Positions 44,446 to 54,471 of a stretch of 64,000 bases of DNA are shown here, piece after piece. The notes below the pieces were generated by a model. It made no database searches. It was not told where the DNA came from and saw nothing but the letters and a program-made list of their open reading frames with translations. The number at the start of each line of letters is the position of its first letter. The stretch's first letter is position 1. The stretch comes from Spirulina sp034932185 (GTDB taxonomy: Bacteria; Cyanobacteriota; Cyanobacteriia; Cyanobacteriales; Spirulinaceae): positions 1 to 64,000 of the forward strand of contig NZ_JAYGHW010000092.1 of the NCBI RefSeq assembly GCF_034932185.1, read 5' to 3'. Made by a program: the position numbers and the translations under genes.

Positions 44446-46947
44446 TTAGGCTTGGGTTTTTTCCACCTCCGCAACCATCAACAGCGTTTTCAACACAGAA
44501 TCCGGGTTCAAACTCATCGAATCGATCCCCAATTCCACTAAGAACTGCGCAAATTCGGGGTAATCGCTGGGCGCTTGACCACAGATGCCAATCTTGCGGC
44601 CTTTGGCTTTCGCGGTGGCGATCGCCTGGGCCACCATCCGTTTCACCCCTTCATCCCGCTCATCAAACAGGTGCGCCACCAAAGCAGAATCCCGGTCTAA
44701 CCCCAGGGTCAACTGGGTTAAATCATTGGAGCCGATGGAGAAGCCATCAAACACCTCGGCAAACTGATCCGCCAGGATCACATTACTGGGCAACTCACAC
44801 ATCACATAGACCTGTAAGCCATTTACGCCCCGTTTTAAGCCCTGTTTGCCCATTTCTGCCAACACATGACGACCTTCATCAGGAGTGCGACAGAAGGGAA
44901 CCATCGGGATCACGTTGGTTAAACCCATATCATCCCGCACCCGTTTGAGCGCCTTGCATTCCAGCGCGTAGGCTTCGCGATAGTTGGGATCATAGTAACG
45001 GGATGCCCCCCGCCAGCCGATCATCGGGTTTTCTTCCTTCGGTTCAAACTGACGACCGCCCAAGAGGTTAGCATATTCATTGGATTTGAAATCGGACATC
45101 CGCACCACCACGGGTTTCGGATAGAAAGCAGCGGCGATCATCCCGATCCCCCGTGCCAATTTATCCACAAAGAAATCCGGTTTATGGGTATAGCCTAGGG
45201 TGAGTTGTTCAATTTCCGCCTTAACCGCTTCATCTTCCAATTGGTCGAACTTAATCAACGCCATCGGGTGGGCTTTAATGTGGTTAGCAATGATGAATTC
45301 TAACCGGGCCAGCCCCACACCATCGGCGGGAATCCCTGCCAACGTAAAGGCCTGTTCTGGATTGCCGATATTCATCAAAATTTGGGTGCGGGTTTTCGGC
45401 AGGTTGTCCAATTTGGTTTGATGAACTTCAAAGGGCAGCAACCCTTCATAAACCAAACCTTCTTCCCCTTCCGAACAGGAAACCGTCACCTCTTGGCCAT
45501 TGTGGATCGCTTCTGTGGCATCGCCACAACCGACGATCGCCGGAATCCCCATTTCCCGCGCAATGATCGCGGCGTGGCAGGTGCGGCCCCCTTGGTTCGT
45601 GACGATCGCACTGGCCTGTTTCATAATCGGTTCCCAATCCGGGTCGGTGCGGTTCGTGACGAGGACTTCACCGGCTTTGAACTGGTTAATATTAGAAACG
45701 TTGTGAATGACGCGGGCTTTACCTTGACCAATAGCCGCGCCCACACTGCGCCCGGTGGCCAACACTTTGCCTTTTTCTTTCAGTTCATAACTTTCCAGGA
45801 CGTTATCGGCTTTTTGGGATTGCACCGTTTCGGGCCGAGCCTGAACAATGAATAATTCCCCTGTGCAACCATCTTTAGCCCATTCAATATCCATGGGGGT
45901 ATATTGGCCCCGCACTTGGGAATAGTGATCCTCAATGATGATCGCCCATTTCCCTAATTTGAGAATTTCTGCATCGGAAAGGCAGAATTTTTGCCGTTCG
46001 GGTTCAGGAACTTCGACGTTTTTCGTCAGTTTAGAACCGCCCACATCGTAGACCATTTTGATCGCTTTTGTGCCGAGGCGTTTTTCTAAAATGGGGGTGA
46101 AACCTGTTTTCAGCGTCGGTTTAAACACAAAATATTCATCGGGGTTGACTGCGCCCTGAACGACGTTTTCCCCTAAACCATAGGCAGCGGTGATCAAGGC
46201 CGCATTTTTAAACCCGGTTTCTGTATCAATGGAGAACATCACGCCGGAGGTAGCTAAATCGGAACGCACCATTTTTTGCACCCCAACGGAAAGGGCAACG
46301 GTGAAGTGATCAAAACCGTTGTGTTGACGATAGGAAATGGCGCGATCGGTGAACAAAGATGCAAAGCATTTATGACAGGCTTCTAACACCCCTTTCACCC
46401 CTTGGACGTTGAGGTAGGTTTCCTGTTGACCGGCGAAACTGGCTTCGGGTAAGTCCTCAGCGGTGGCGCTAGACCTTACTGCTACGTCGGTATCTTGGGT
46501 TTGGGTATCGCAGAGATCGCGAAATTCGGGGTCGAGGCGATCGCCTAAGGAAGAACTGCAACTATAGCGTTGGCAGAGTTTTTTATAAGCGAGGGCGATC
46601 GCATCTTGCAAATCTTGGGGGAATGGCGTATGGAGAATCAAAGCCCGGGCTTGTTTGCCCCGCTCTTGGAGATTGTAGACATCGTTAACATTGAGATCAG
46701 AGAACAACCGTTGTAACTGAACTTCTAAACCAGCCTGTTTAATGTAGTAGCGATAGGCATAGGCAGTGGTGGCAAACCCACCGGGGACGTTAACCCCTTG
46801 GGTTTGCAATTGTTGGATCATTTCCCCTAACGAGGAGTTTTTCCCCCCCACTAAGCCCACATCTTCGCTCCGGACTTCATCAAACCAGAGAATAAAGGCT
46901 TGATCCCGAGCAACGGTACTGGTTGAATCGTAAGCAGTGTATGTCAT
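44446..46947 (-). CDS. ppsA: Phosphoenolpyruvate synthase
   Basis: 833 residues with the three-domain PEP-utiliser layout: N-terminal ATP-grasp (DVGLVGGKNSSLGEMI, VRSSATAEDLPEASFAGQQ), central phosphohistidine domain with the catalytic His in GGRTCHAAIIAREMGIPA, and C-terminal PEP-binding barrel with GSNDLTQLTLGLDRDS and the Cys near KIGICGQAPSDYPEFA. It makes PEP from pyruvate and ATP. AGGAG lies about 10 bases before the ATG. Confidence 0.95.
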   Translation of the reverse strand: MTYTAYDSTSTVARDQAFILWFDEVRSEDVGLVGGKNSSLGEMIQQLQTQGVNVPGGFATTAYAYRYYIKQAGLEVQLQRLFSDLNVNDVYNLQERGKQARALILHTPFPQDLQDAIALAYKKLCQRYSCSSSLGDRLDPEFRDLCDTQTQDTDVAVRSSATAEDLPEASFAGQQETYLNVQGVKGVLEACHKCFASLFTDRAISYRQHNGFDHFTVALSVGVQKMVRSDLATSGVMFSIDTETGFKNAALITAAYGLGENVVQGAVNPDEYFVFKPTLKTGFTPILEKRLGTKAIKMVYDVGGSKLTKNVEVPEPERQKFCLSDAEILKLGKWAIIIEDHYSQVRGQYTPMDIEWAKDGCTGELFIVQARPETVQSQKADNVLESYELKEKGKVLATGRSVGAAIGQGKARVIHNVSNINQFKAGEVLVTNRTDPDWEPIMKQASAIVTNQGGRTCHAAIIAREMGIPAIVGCGDATEAIHNGQEVTVSCSEGEEGLVYEGLLPFEVHQTKLDNLPKTRTQILMNIGNPEQAFTLAGIPADGVGLARLEFIIANHIKAHPMALIKFDQLEDEAVKAEIEQLTLGYTHKPDFFVDKLARGIGMIAAAFYPKPVVVRMSDFKSNEYANLLGGRQFEPKEENPMIGWRGASRYYDPNYREAYALECKALKRVRDDMGLTNVIPMVPFCRTPDEGRHVLAEMGKQGLKRGVNGLQVYVMCELPSNVILADQFAEVFDGFSIGSNDLTQLTLGLDRDSALVAHLFDERDEGVKRMVAQAIATAKAKGRKIGICGQAPSDYPEFAQFLVELGIDSMSLNPDSVLKTLLMVAEVEKTQA

Positions 46948-47391
46948 AACATCTCCTAACTAAGGAACAATAGAATAAATAATCACGCGGATTAAACACC
47001 CCCCATGGATGGCAGAGAATGATTACACCCTAACCACAACAATGAGGGCAACAACTGGAAAAATTTCCAGAACAACGGAGCAAAAAATAACGAGAGAGAA
47101 CGACAAAATGAATGGCAAATGCGATGCCTATAACCCCTGAGGCGATGGGATACTCAAATCAGATTGATTTGGGCAATAGGACTCAGTGATTAAACGTCAA
47201 CACCACAATAGGCTGCCCTTGAATACTCCTGATCACGGATGAACAGTGGGTCAGTTAACGATCAGCGGCAAGGGGATGATTTTAGGTCTGTCACTGGGTG
47301 CTATCTGGCCACAACTTCAGTTTAAAACTTTGCCCCCCCTCGGTTACTTTTTCTTTGGAATTCGTTACGTTGGCTACAGACAAGTTCATAT

Positions 47392-47437
47392 TGCCCTCAC
47401 CCTAAATCCCTCTCCCAAAATGGGCGAGGGACTTTGA
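47392..47437. repeat. Dispersed repeat (CCCTCACCC / TTGGGAGAGGG family), inverted
   Basis: TGCCCTCACCCTAAATCCC then TCTCCCAAAATGGGCGAGGG; inverse of 5402-5448. Confidence 0.75.
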
Positions 47438-47480
47438 GCCTAGCTCCCACTGCGATCAGATTGAATCCGACTGTGGAATT

Positions 47481-47540
47481 GAGCGGTATGCGATCGCAGA
47501 GCGGTATGCGATCGCAGAGCGGTATGCGATCGCAGAGCGG
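47481..47540. repeat. 18-bp minisatellite containing HIP1
   Basis: Three perfect units GAGCGGTATGCGATCGCA (47481-47498, 47499-47516, 47517-47534) and a partial fourth; each unit holds one GCGATCGC octamer. It ends right at a GCGAAAAATTTTTCGC palindrome. Confidence 0.95.
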
Positions 47541-47544
47541 TGTG

Positions 47545-47566
47545 GGGGCGAAAAATTTTTCGCCCC
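47545..47566. repeat. Dispersed palindrome (GCGAAAAATTTTTCGC family)
   Basis: Perfect 22-bp palindrome identical to 2462-2483, just downstream of the Wzc-like stop on the minus strand. Confidence 0.85.
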
Positions 47567-47584
47567 TACTGCACTCCCCATTCC

Positions 47585-49879
47585 TTAAGAAGGAAGGCGA
47601 TCGCCCGCTGGAACCTTGCGATAATACTGGGGATGATAAAGGCTACTGGCATTGAGGGGGGCATAGTTTTTGGCATCATTGGCCACCACACCCAGGACAG
47701 TTGTACCAGATATCTTCAGAGTTTCCAAAACCTGGGCCAAGAAGGGGCGATTGGTTTTTTCCAAACGCACCACCAAAATAATCCCATCGGAATGGGCTGC
47801 CAACAATTGGGCATCGGACAAACCCAACAGGGGGGGCGTATTGTAAAACACCACATCAAAGCAATCGTGAAATTCCTCCATTACCCGCTGCATCGTTGGC
47901 GCAGAAAGGATCTTAATGGGATCACGGGTATAGGTTCCCCCACTGAGGAAAAAGAGATTTTCCACCCCCGGACAGGGCTGCACCACATCTTCAACGGGTA
48001 AATCGCGATTAATATGATCCGTTAACCCGAGGCGATTGTGACAGCCTAAGCGGTGATGGAGTTGGGGATTGCGCAAATCTGCATCCACCAGCAGCACCCG
48101 CTTGCCAATGGTGGCGGCCGTCATCGCTAAATGCTGGCTCAGGGTGGATTTGCCATCTTCGGGGCTGGTGGAACTGATCACGAGCGATCGCATCGGCATC
48201 TGCTGCGACCCCAGAAGATTAATCTGGGTATATAACGAGCGGAACGCCTCCCGATAGAGTGCAATCCGCGCCGCACGAAATCTCGCCCAAGGCAGTTGGA
48301 GCCGTTGCCAGATCCCCAGCCGAATCGGTGGCGTTAAGGGCAGCGGCGTGATCACCTTGCCCTTGAGCCGGGGAATCACCCCCAACAGGCGTAACTTCGT
48401 ATCCGTCTTCACCTCTTCGGGGGTGTGATACACCGTATGCAAAATTTCCACCACAAAACCCGCCCCCACCCCCACCAACGCACTGAGCACCCCAACAATC
48501 ATCACCATCCGTTTTGTATCACTGGGAGCCTGTTGTTGGGGCAAACCATCAGCCCCCTGCCACAAATCCGGCGGTGAAATCAATTCCCAGGGAATATCCT
48601 GTTGAGAAGCATCCAACTGCAAATTTTCCCGTTTAGACAGAAAGGTGCTTAAACTTTCCGTTGCCACTGCCAACTTGCGTTGGAGATCATCATACTCCCG
48701 CAACACCTGGGGAAAATCCTGCTGTTGACCCTCTAAAACCGCATCCATGCCATTGAGATACCGCACCCGCGCTTCTAAATCTTGAATTTTCACCTCCACC
48801 ACATCCAGTAACGCCAACGCCTCTTGATTCATCAGTTGCCGAATATTGGCTTGTTTATCCCGGAGTACCTCCATCGGTGGGCTATTTTCTCGAAATTGCG
48901 TAGAATCGAGGGCTAATTGAGATTCAAGATTTTGATATTGAGAAACCAAAGGGCCATAGGCCTGCTGGGTGCTGATATCTTTGAGCAAAATCGGGATCGG
49001 ATTACCCGCATCGAGTTGCGCCTTGAGATTGTTGTAGTTAGCACGGGTTTGGGCTAACTCTGCCTCTGTCGCTACCCGTTGCAGCCCTAAATCGCGGCTT
49101 TGGGCGGCTAAATCCTTCGCCGTTTCTTCAGGGAAACTCAACTGATTGGTTTCCCGGAGCAATTGAATTTGCTTTTCATACTCCCGTACCCGTTTTTGTA
49201 GTTCCGGAAGTTGGCGTTCTAAATGAGCAATTCCCTGCTCTAAACTAGCCAATCGCTCTTGTTTGGAATAAGCTAAATAGGTACGGGCAATAACATCAAG
49301 AATATACATAATCTTGTCTGAATCTTCATCTTGATATCTCACCTGAACAATTTTTGTCCCCTCTAATTTACCATCTTTTTCATAGGTAGTCCGTTCTAAA
49401 ATTAAATTTTGATAAAGATAACCAAAGGTAATATCAGGATATTTTTTTTGAATTTCTTCTACAATCGGATTCATGATTTTAGGACTTTTTAAAACCCGCA
49501 CTTGGGTTTCATAGTCCGTGAGATCGGCGTAATCCATGCCCACTTTAGAAATTTCGGTGACGGAGGTGGGTAGGTTGCCACTTTGGGCAGAGAGGGAAAG
49601 TCGGGCTAATCGTCCTTCTGCGGTGATCGGTTCAATCAAAACATCAAAGGAGCCAGTATAGCTGGCCACATCATCCCGGCTTTTGAGGACAATTACCCCC
49701 CCCACTGCCCCCAACAAGCAGCCCCCCACCACTGCCATAATCCACAGCCGCCGCTGAAACACCGCAAACAGCCAACCGAGGTTAATCGTTTGCCCGGTTT
49801 CGGCTTGGGCGAGTAAATCATCCGAGGAGAGGCCATAGTCAGAGCCTTTGGAACGACGGGGGGAAAGGTCACGGGGCAT
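47585..49879 (-). CDS. Wzc-like polysaccharide co-polymerase / tyrosine autokinase
   Basis: 764 residues. Two membrane helices (about 45-70 and near 470-490) enclose a Wzz domain with long coiled coils; the cytoplasmic ATPase has Walker A SPEDGKST (about 572-579) and Walker A' LLVDADLR. The C-terminus carries tyrosines (YAPLNASSLYHPQYYRK). Walker B reads DVVFYNTPP, with Asn where an Asp is normal in DTPP. It controls chain length and export of a surface polysaccharide with the Wza-like protein encoded 45 bases upstream. Confidence 0.88.
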   Translation of the reverse strand: MPRDLSPRRSKGSDYGLSSDDLLAQAETGQTINLGWLFAVFQRRLWIMAVVGGCLLGAVGGVIVLKSRDDVASYTGSFDVLIEPITAEGRLARLSLSAQSGNLPTSVTEISKVGMDYADLTDYETQVRVLKSPKIMNPIVEEIQKKYPDITFGYLYQNLILERTTYEKDGKLEGTKIVQVRYQDEDSDKIMYILDVIARTYLAYSKQERLASLEQGIAHLERQLPELQKRVREYEKQIQLLRETNQLSFPEETAKDLAAQSRDLGLQRVATEAELAQTRANYNNLKAQLDAGNPIPILLKDISTQQAYGPLVSQYQNLESQLALDSTQFRENSPPMEVLRDKQANIRQLMNQEALALLDVVEVKIQDLEARVRYLNGMDAVLEGQQQDFPQVLREYDDLQRKLAVATESLSTFLSKRENLQLDASQQDIPWELISPPDLWQGADGLPQQQAPSDTKRMVMIVGVLSALVGVGAGFVVEILHTVYHTPEEVKTDTKLRLLGVIPRLKGKVITPLPLTPPIRLGIWQRLQLPWARFRAARIALYREAFRSLYTQINLLGSQQMPMRSLVISSTSPEDGKSTLSQHLAMTAATIGKRVLLVDADLRNPQLHHRLGCHNRLGLTDHINRDLPVEDVVQPCPGVENLFFLSGGTYTRDPIKILSAPTMQRVMEEFHDCFDVVFYNTPPLLGLSDAQLLAAHSDGIILVVRLEKTNRPFLAQVLETLKISGTTVLGVVANDAKNYAPLNASSLYHPQYYRKVPAGDRLPS

Positions 49880-49924
49880 GGTAGGAGCGAGCGGCGCACC
49901 GCTGGTGAAAGGGTGGGTAGGGGC

Positions 49925-51460
49925 CTATTGGGAGTCGCCGGAAAAGTTGATAATCCCTAATGACTCCAAGATACCGAAGATGCGAGCGGGGATCGAAAAG
50001 AGGGCGAGGGCCCCGGCGGCGGGGTTAAAGGTGGTGCTGAGGCGATCGGCCAGTTGGGTGTTGCGGTTGCGATTAATTACGAGGATATCGTTATCCCGCA
50101 GGATCGGGTTGCCGGTTTCATTCACCCCCTGGGCTAAATCGACGGGGACGGGGCGACTGGTGACTGTGCCATCGGGGTTGAGGCGGATCAGTTGTAAAGC
50201 GTCTCGCTGGGCGCGATCGCGATTAAACCCCCCCGCAATCATCAACGCTTGGTTTAACGTCGTATTGGGGGGAACGTTAAACTGGCCGGGATTTCCCACT
50301 TCCCCCACAACGCTAACACTGATCGTATCGGGGGCAAATTGGGCGGTGGCGATCTGGGTGAGATCCGCCGTTGAAGGGTTAGCGGCAATAGGCACAATAA
50401 TGCTATCCCCTTCCTGAAGGACGGTATCTTGGGCCACATCCCCCTCCTGGAGCAATGCCCAGAGATCGAGGGTAAACCGTTGCTCGTTGCCCCCTTGGGT
50501 GAGGCGGCGGATCTGGATTTGGCGAAGATCAGCGGTGGGTTTGATGCCGCCGGCCTGTTGGAGGGCGTTGGTGAGGGTGGGGAGGCCGCCGGTGAGGCCG
50601 GTGGCTCCACCGCCGACGGTGGCAGTACCGATGATGTTATAGGAGCCGGGCCGCTGGACTTCGCCGACGACGGAAACGGTGCGGCCGGTGTTGACATCGG
50701 CGGCAAAGTCGAAGAGGGCCAGTTGGCGGAGTTGGTTTAAATTGGCGGTTTCGGTAGCGGGGACAAAGATGGTATCCCCATCGCGGAGGCTGAGGTCGAG
50801 GGTGCGATCGCCCCTTTGGATTAATTCCTGTAAATTCACCGTAAACACCACATCTCCCCCCTGTTCCGGGCGGCGACGGCGACGGATCTGCACCTGGGTA
50901 ATATCGGCGGTCAGGGTAATGCCGCCAGCGGTTTTGAGGGCAGTTCCAAGGGTGGGATGCTGTACCCCTGGGCTATCCCCCGCGCCGCCGATCAGGTTGA
51001 CGGTAAACGTACCGGGGTTTTTCACTTCGCCCCCCACCACCACATTCAGAGGCCGGGCATTGATCAGGCGAATCGTGATCAGGGGCCGTTTGAGAAATTG
51101 ATTGTAGGCTTGGGAAATCCGCTCCGAGGCTTGGCTAATCGTCAACCCCGCCACGGAAATCCCCCCCACTAAGGGCAGGGAAAGTACGCCATCAATGGGG
51201 ACTTGGTATGCGCCGCTATATTGGGGAACTTCAAAGACATCAATGCTGAGGCGATCGCCTCCCCCCAAGAGGTAATCACTCACAGGGGGATCAGGGAGGG
51301 GGGTTAAATTCGAGGGAAGCTCAGAAGCGGGCCATAAAATGCCCTCCGGTTCTGTCCAGGGTTCTGTTTGGGCCAGCCCAGGATTTGCCCCGATCACCAT
51401 CATCATCACTGTTAACAACCCCACAGTAGGAAGGTTGAGTATAGATTGAAGTATGAACAT
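49925..51460 (-). CDS. Wza-like polysaccharide export protein
   Basis: 511 residues. A signal peptide ends near GANPGLAQ; then a polysaccharide export (Poly_export) domain (YLLGGGDRLSIDVFEVPQYSG, GVLSLPLVGGISVAGLTISQA) and three SLBB domains (VVGGEVKNPGTF, VVGEVQRPGSYN, VVGEVGNPGQFN), and a C-terminal helix suited to an outer-membrane pore. It forms the outer-membrane channel for exopolysaccharide. First gene of the Wza-Wzc pair. Confidence 0.92.
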   Translation of the reverse strand: MFILQSILNLPTVGLLTVMMMVIGANPGLAQTEPWTEPEGILWPASELPSNLTPLPDPPVSDYLLGGGDRLSIDVFEVPQYSGAYQVPIDGVLSLPLVGGISVAGLTISQASERISQAYNQFLKRPLITIRLINARPLNVVVGGEVKNPGTFTVNLIGGAGDSPGVQHPTLGTALKTAGGITLTADITQVQIRRRRRPEQGGDVVFTVNLQELIQRGDRTLDLSLRDGDTIFVPATETANLNQLRQLALFDFAADVNTGRTVSVVGEVQRPGSYNIIGTATVGGGATGLTGGLPTLTNALQQAGGIKPTADLRQIQIRRLTQGGNEQRFTLDLWALLQEGDVAQDTVLQEGDSIIVPIAANPSTADLTQIATAQFAPDTISVSVVGEVGNPGQFNVPPNTTLNQALMIAGGFNRDRAQRDALQLIRLNPDGTVTSRPVPVDLAQGVNETGNPILRDNDILVINRNRNTQLADRLSTTFNPAAGALALFSIPARIFGILESLGIINFSGDSQ

Positions 51461-51586
51461 TGTTCCCCAGGGTTTTTAATCCACCCACCGGATAAACCCT
51501 GATTTTTGGATTGATCTGGCAGGGATGGTGATTCGTCGCCATCTTCGGCCATCTTAACCTAAGTTTTTTGAGAGTTTTTCCCCTTC

Positions 51587-53452
51587 ATGGTGCTTGTAAA
51601 TTTGCTCAATCGGAGTCCGGGGGTGATTTGTCCAGAGGCTACCTTAACGGCAGCAATACAGGAACTTCACCACCAGCATCTCCCCCTCCTCTGGGTTTGT
51701 GGGGCAGAGGGTCAACTGCTCGGATTCCTCTCCCAGTCGGCAATTTTAGCGCAGGTTCTCGCTCACCCGTCAGGCTTCAATACCGATGACCTGCGGGTTG
51801 GGGCCATCATGTTTCCCCCCCCCGCTCCGCTCACCTTGGCAGAACTGAGGGAGGACAACGATCTGCAAGCTTGGTTTACAACCCACAAATTGCCCCTGCT
51901 GCCGGTGGTGGATGGGGGGGGAAAGTTAGTGGGGGCGATCGCCCAAACCGACTATGCCGCTGCCCAATTAGAGGCAGAAAAAGCAGCCCACCAAAGAAGC
52001 GAAGCCCGTCGCCAAGCCCTGCTCCAAGCCATCCCCGATTTAATGATTCGCTACAGCCGCAATGGCAAATATTTAGAAATGCTTTGCGGTGGCAATGTGC
52101 AACCCCTCGATAATTTTCCCGACAACACCGGGGCAGAAATTTGGGAAGTGCTTCCCCCTAACTTAGCGAGTCAACGCCTGTACTATATTCACAAAACCTT
52201 AGACAGCGGCGAAATGCAGCGATACGAGTACGAAATTGAAGTGAGTCCCGGAAAATGGTGTCACGAAGAAGCCTATATTACTATCTCTGGTACTGATGAA
52301 GTGATTATGCTGATTCGCGATATTAGCGAACGGGTGAAGGTGCAGTTAGCCCTAGCTCAGGAAAAAGCCTTAATGCAATCTTTAATTGATTCCATTCCTG
52401 ACTTGATTATTTATAAAGATTTAGAGGGCATTTATCGAGCTTGCAATCAGTCAGCGCGGGGACTTTTGGGGAAATCACAGCAGGAAATTATTGGCAAAAC
52501 TGATTTTGAGCTATTTCCTGAAGCCCTTGCCCAAACCCATCGCGATCACGATCTTCATGCCCTAAATGGGCAAATTTCCATCCGCCGGGAAAAATGGATT
52601 ACGTTCAAAGATGGTACACAACGGCTGCTAGAAATTGAAAAAACGCCCTTTGTCGATGATCAGGGGATGATGCTGGGGATTATTGGTGTCGGCCGGGATA
52701 TCACCGACCGTCAACAGGCCATTGAAGATCTCTTAAATACGCTCACGAAGGAAAAAGAACTCCTCGATCTCAAAAGCGACTTTATTACCATTGCTTCCCA
52801 TGAATTTCGCACCCCCCTAACGGTGATCATGGCATCGGCAAAGTTAATGCGCCATTGTTTAGATCGTTTCACCCCCCAGCAGCAGGCGGAACAGTTAGAC
52901 CGGATTTTACGCAGTAGCGATCGCATTTTGGCCCTTTTAGAGGATATTTTAGTCCTTAATCAAGCCGATGCAGACCAACTCAATTTTATCCCCGCCCCAG
53001 TCAATTTAGAACAGTTTTGTCAAGAACTCTATCAAGAACTGATGGCGACCCAACTCAATTCCACCACAGTCCAGTTTCACTACATTGGCCCCCCAGACTG
53101 TAGCGTTACCCTAGATGATAAATTGCTCCGTTATATTCTCACCAACTTACTCAATAATGCGATCAAATATAGTTTTAATCCAAATCCCATCGAGTTCATT
53201 GTGACTCTGGGTCAGCATTATATTCAATTCACGATCACGGATCAAGGCATTGGCATTCCCGCCGATGCTCTAGCCTATGTGTTTCAACCCTTCTACCGCG
53301 CTAAAAATGTGGGGAATGTACCCGGCACAGGCTTGGGGTTGGCGATCGTCAAGCGGGCGGTGGATCTCCACAGTGGCACCGTTGATTGCCGCAGCCAATT
53401 GGGTCAAGGCACAACCTTTACAGTGCGCTTACCCCGTTTTGTTGGCTTCTAA
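51587..53452 (+). CDS. CBS-PAS-PAS sensor histidine kinase
   Basis: 621 residues. Residues 1-125 are a CBS pair (CPEATLTAAIQELHHQ, GFLSQSAILAQVL, LPVVDGGGKLVGAIAQTDY). Two PAS domains follow (about 145-255 and 265-385), the second with KTDFELFP. HisKA begins at about 395 with the phospho-accepting H405 in SHEFRTPL, and the HATPase has NLLNNAIKYS, DQGIGI and GTGLGL. No membrane segment or receiver domain, so it is a soluble kinase needing a separate regulator. It is divergent from the Wza gene, 126 bases apart. Confidence 0.92.
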   Translation: MVLVNLLNRSPGVICPEATLTAAIQELHHQHLPLLWVCGAEGQLLGFLSQSAILAQVLAHPSGFNTDDLRVGAIMFPPPAPLTLAELREDNDLQAWFTTHKLPLLPVVDGGGKLVGAIAQTDYAAAQLEAEKAAHQRSEARRQALLQAIPDLMIRYSRNGKYLEMLCGGNVQPLDNFPDNTGAEIWEVLPPNLASQRLYYIHKTLDSGEMQRYEYEIEVSPGKWCHEEAYITISGTDEVIMLIRDISERVKVQLALAQEKALMQSLIDSIPDLIIYKDLEGIYRACNQSARGLLGKSQQEIIGKTDFELFPEALAQTHRDHDLHALNGQISIRREKWITFKDGTQRLLEIEKTPFVDDQGMMLGIIGVGRDITDRQQAIEDLLNTLTKEKELLDLKSDFITIASHEFRTPLTVIMASAKLMRHCLDRFTPQQQAEQLDRILRSSDRILALLEDILVLNQADADQLNFIPAPVNLEQFCQELYQELMATQLNSTTVQFHYIGPPDCSVTLDDKLLRYILTNLLNNAIKYSFNPNPIEFIVTLGQHYIQFTITDQGIGIPADALAYVFQPFYRAKNVGNVPGTGLGLAIVKRAVDLHSGTVDCRSQLGQGTTFTVRLPRFVGF

Positions 53453-53591
53453 GCCGCAACCCCCTTAATCAGATCCATCGCACTCGACAAAACCATAAGG
53501 AACATTCAGTCCGCTCCCCCTTGCTTTTCTCGCATTTTCAGCGCTTCATCTCCCCTGGGCTACTGCAATACAACCGGATGACCTATCACCA

Positions 53592-53660
53592 AAAGAAGCC
53601 CTAACTCCACCAAAGCCATGAGCGATCGCCCAACGGTCTGGTGAAATTAGGACTTCTTGG
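53592..53660 (-). terminator. Long-stem terminator between the kinase and cpcG
   Basis: Imperfect inverted repeat (AAGAAGCCCTAACTCCACCA against TGGTGAAATTAGGACTTCTT) with a loop that contains GCGATCGC. Read on the minus strand, the stem is followed by TTTTGG. It should end cpcG and perhaps the kinase transcript. Confidence 0.7.
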
Positions 53661-53694
53661 TTCAGTCCACAGGCAACGGGGTTAAACCCTTAAC

Positions 53695-54471
53695 CTAATT
53701 GGGGCCGATGGGTACATTCAGTTTCCGGTAGGGAACTGCGTTGAGATTGATGGAAGCAGTGGAAACCCGGGGGCTGCTGCCGCCTTTGGCACTGCTCAAG
53801 CTACGAGCCGCGCCCAAGAAGTTGGAGGGATCGCCCGCTTTGGCTTGTTTTTCCTGAGGCACAAACCGACGGACAGAGTTCTGCCAAACGATTTGCGGGA
53901 AGCCAAACACCAAACGATAGTAAGCATCGTAACGGGGAGACTTGAGGTTAAAGGGCATTTCCCCTTGATCTCGGCTGGGCAGACTGCGGCGGCGTTGGTA
54001 GGGGACGATGCTGTCACCGAAGGTGTTCAGGTATTCCTCAGAGTTGAGTAACTCATCGATGAAGCCTTCAGTCCCTTTGGTGGCAACGGTGATCGACCAA
54101 GCGATTTTTTCCCGCTCGCTGTAAACATCACGGCCTAAAACGCGCTGGACGGTTTGCTCAACAAAACGGTAGTTGCTGTTGAGGTCGTAGAAGCTGCGCT
54201 TGTAGCGATCAGACAGCACCAAGCCCCGAATGAACTGGCGGACGCTGATTTGACCATTGCGCAGTTGAGACTCTAGCACGGCTTCGCGGTCTGCTTTGAA
54301 GGCATGGAAGAAGATCTGACGGTAGGCCGCCCAGATCAGGTTATCCATGTCATCGTTGGACAGGACGCTATCCGTGGAAAAAATGATCGAGTCTTCGTCC
54401 GTGCCAACTCCGTAGCCAGCAACACGGCTGTTCTGACTACTTGGCGCGTAGTTTAAAAGAGGAAGAGCCAA
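53695..54471 (-). CDS. cpcG: Phycobilisome rod-core linker CpcG
   Basis: 258 residues. A CpcG N-terminal sequence MALPLLNYAPSSQNSRV leads into the linker domain with WAAYRQIFFHAFKADREAVLESQLRNGQISVRQFIRGL, SDRYKRSFYD and RVLGRDVY. It joins phycocyanin rods to the allophycocyanin core. GGAGG lies 6 bases before the ATG, and TATGAT on the minus strand at 54519-54524 may be the -10. Confidence 0.94.
   Translation of the reverse strand: MALPLLNYAPSSQNSRVAGYGVGTDEDSIIFSTDSVLSNDDMDNLIWAAYRQIFFHAFKADREAVLESQLRNGQISVRQFIRGLVLSDRYKRSFYDLNSNYRFVEQTVQRVLGRDVYSEREKIAWSITVATKGTEGFIDELLNSEEYLNTFGDSIVPYQRRRSLPSRDQGEMPFNLKSPRYDAYYRLVFGFPQIVWQNSVRRFVPQEKQAKAGDPSNFLGAARSLSSAKGGSSPRVSTASINLNAVPYRKLNVPIGPN

Larger units (their letters stand above)
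46948..47584. other. Intergenic region upstream of ppsA
   Basis: 637 bases between ppsA and the Wzc-like gene, no supported gene. It should carry the ppsA leader and promoter. It has a small perfect palindrome CTGGAAAAATTTCCAG near 47054, an inverted copy of the TTGGGAGAGGG element (47392-47437), a HIP1-bearing minisatellite (47481-47540) and a palindrome (47545-47566). Confidence 0.6.

Noticed and set aside
45382..45855. Plus-strand frame of 157 codons over ppsA
   Set aside because: Antisense shadow of the phosphohistidine domain of ppsA.
47434..47655. Frame with repeated GMRSQS
   Set aside because: It is the translation of the HIP1 minisatellite, not a gene.
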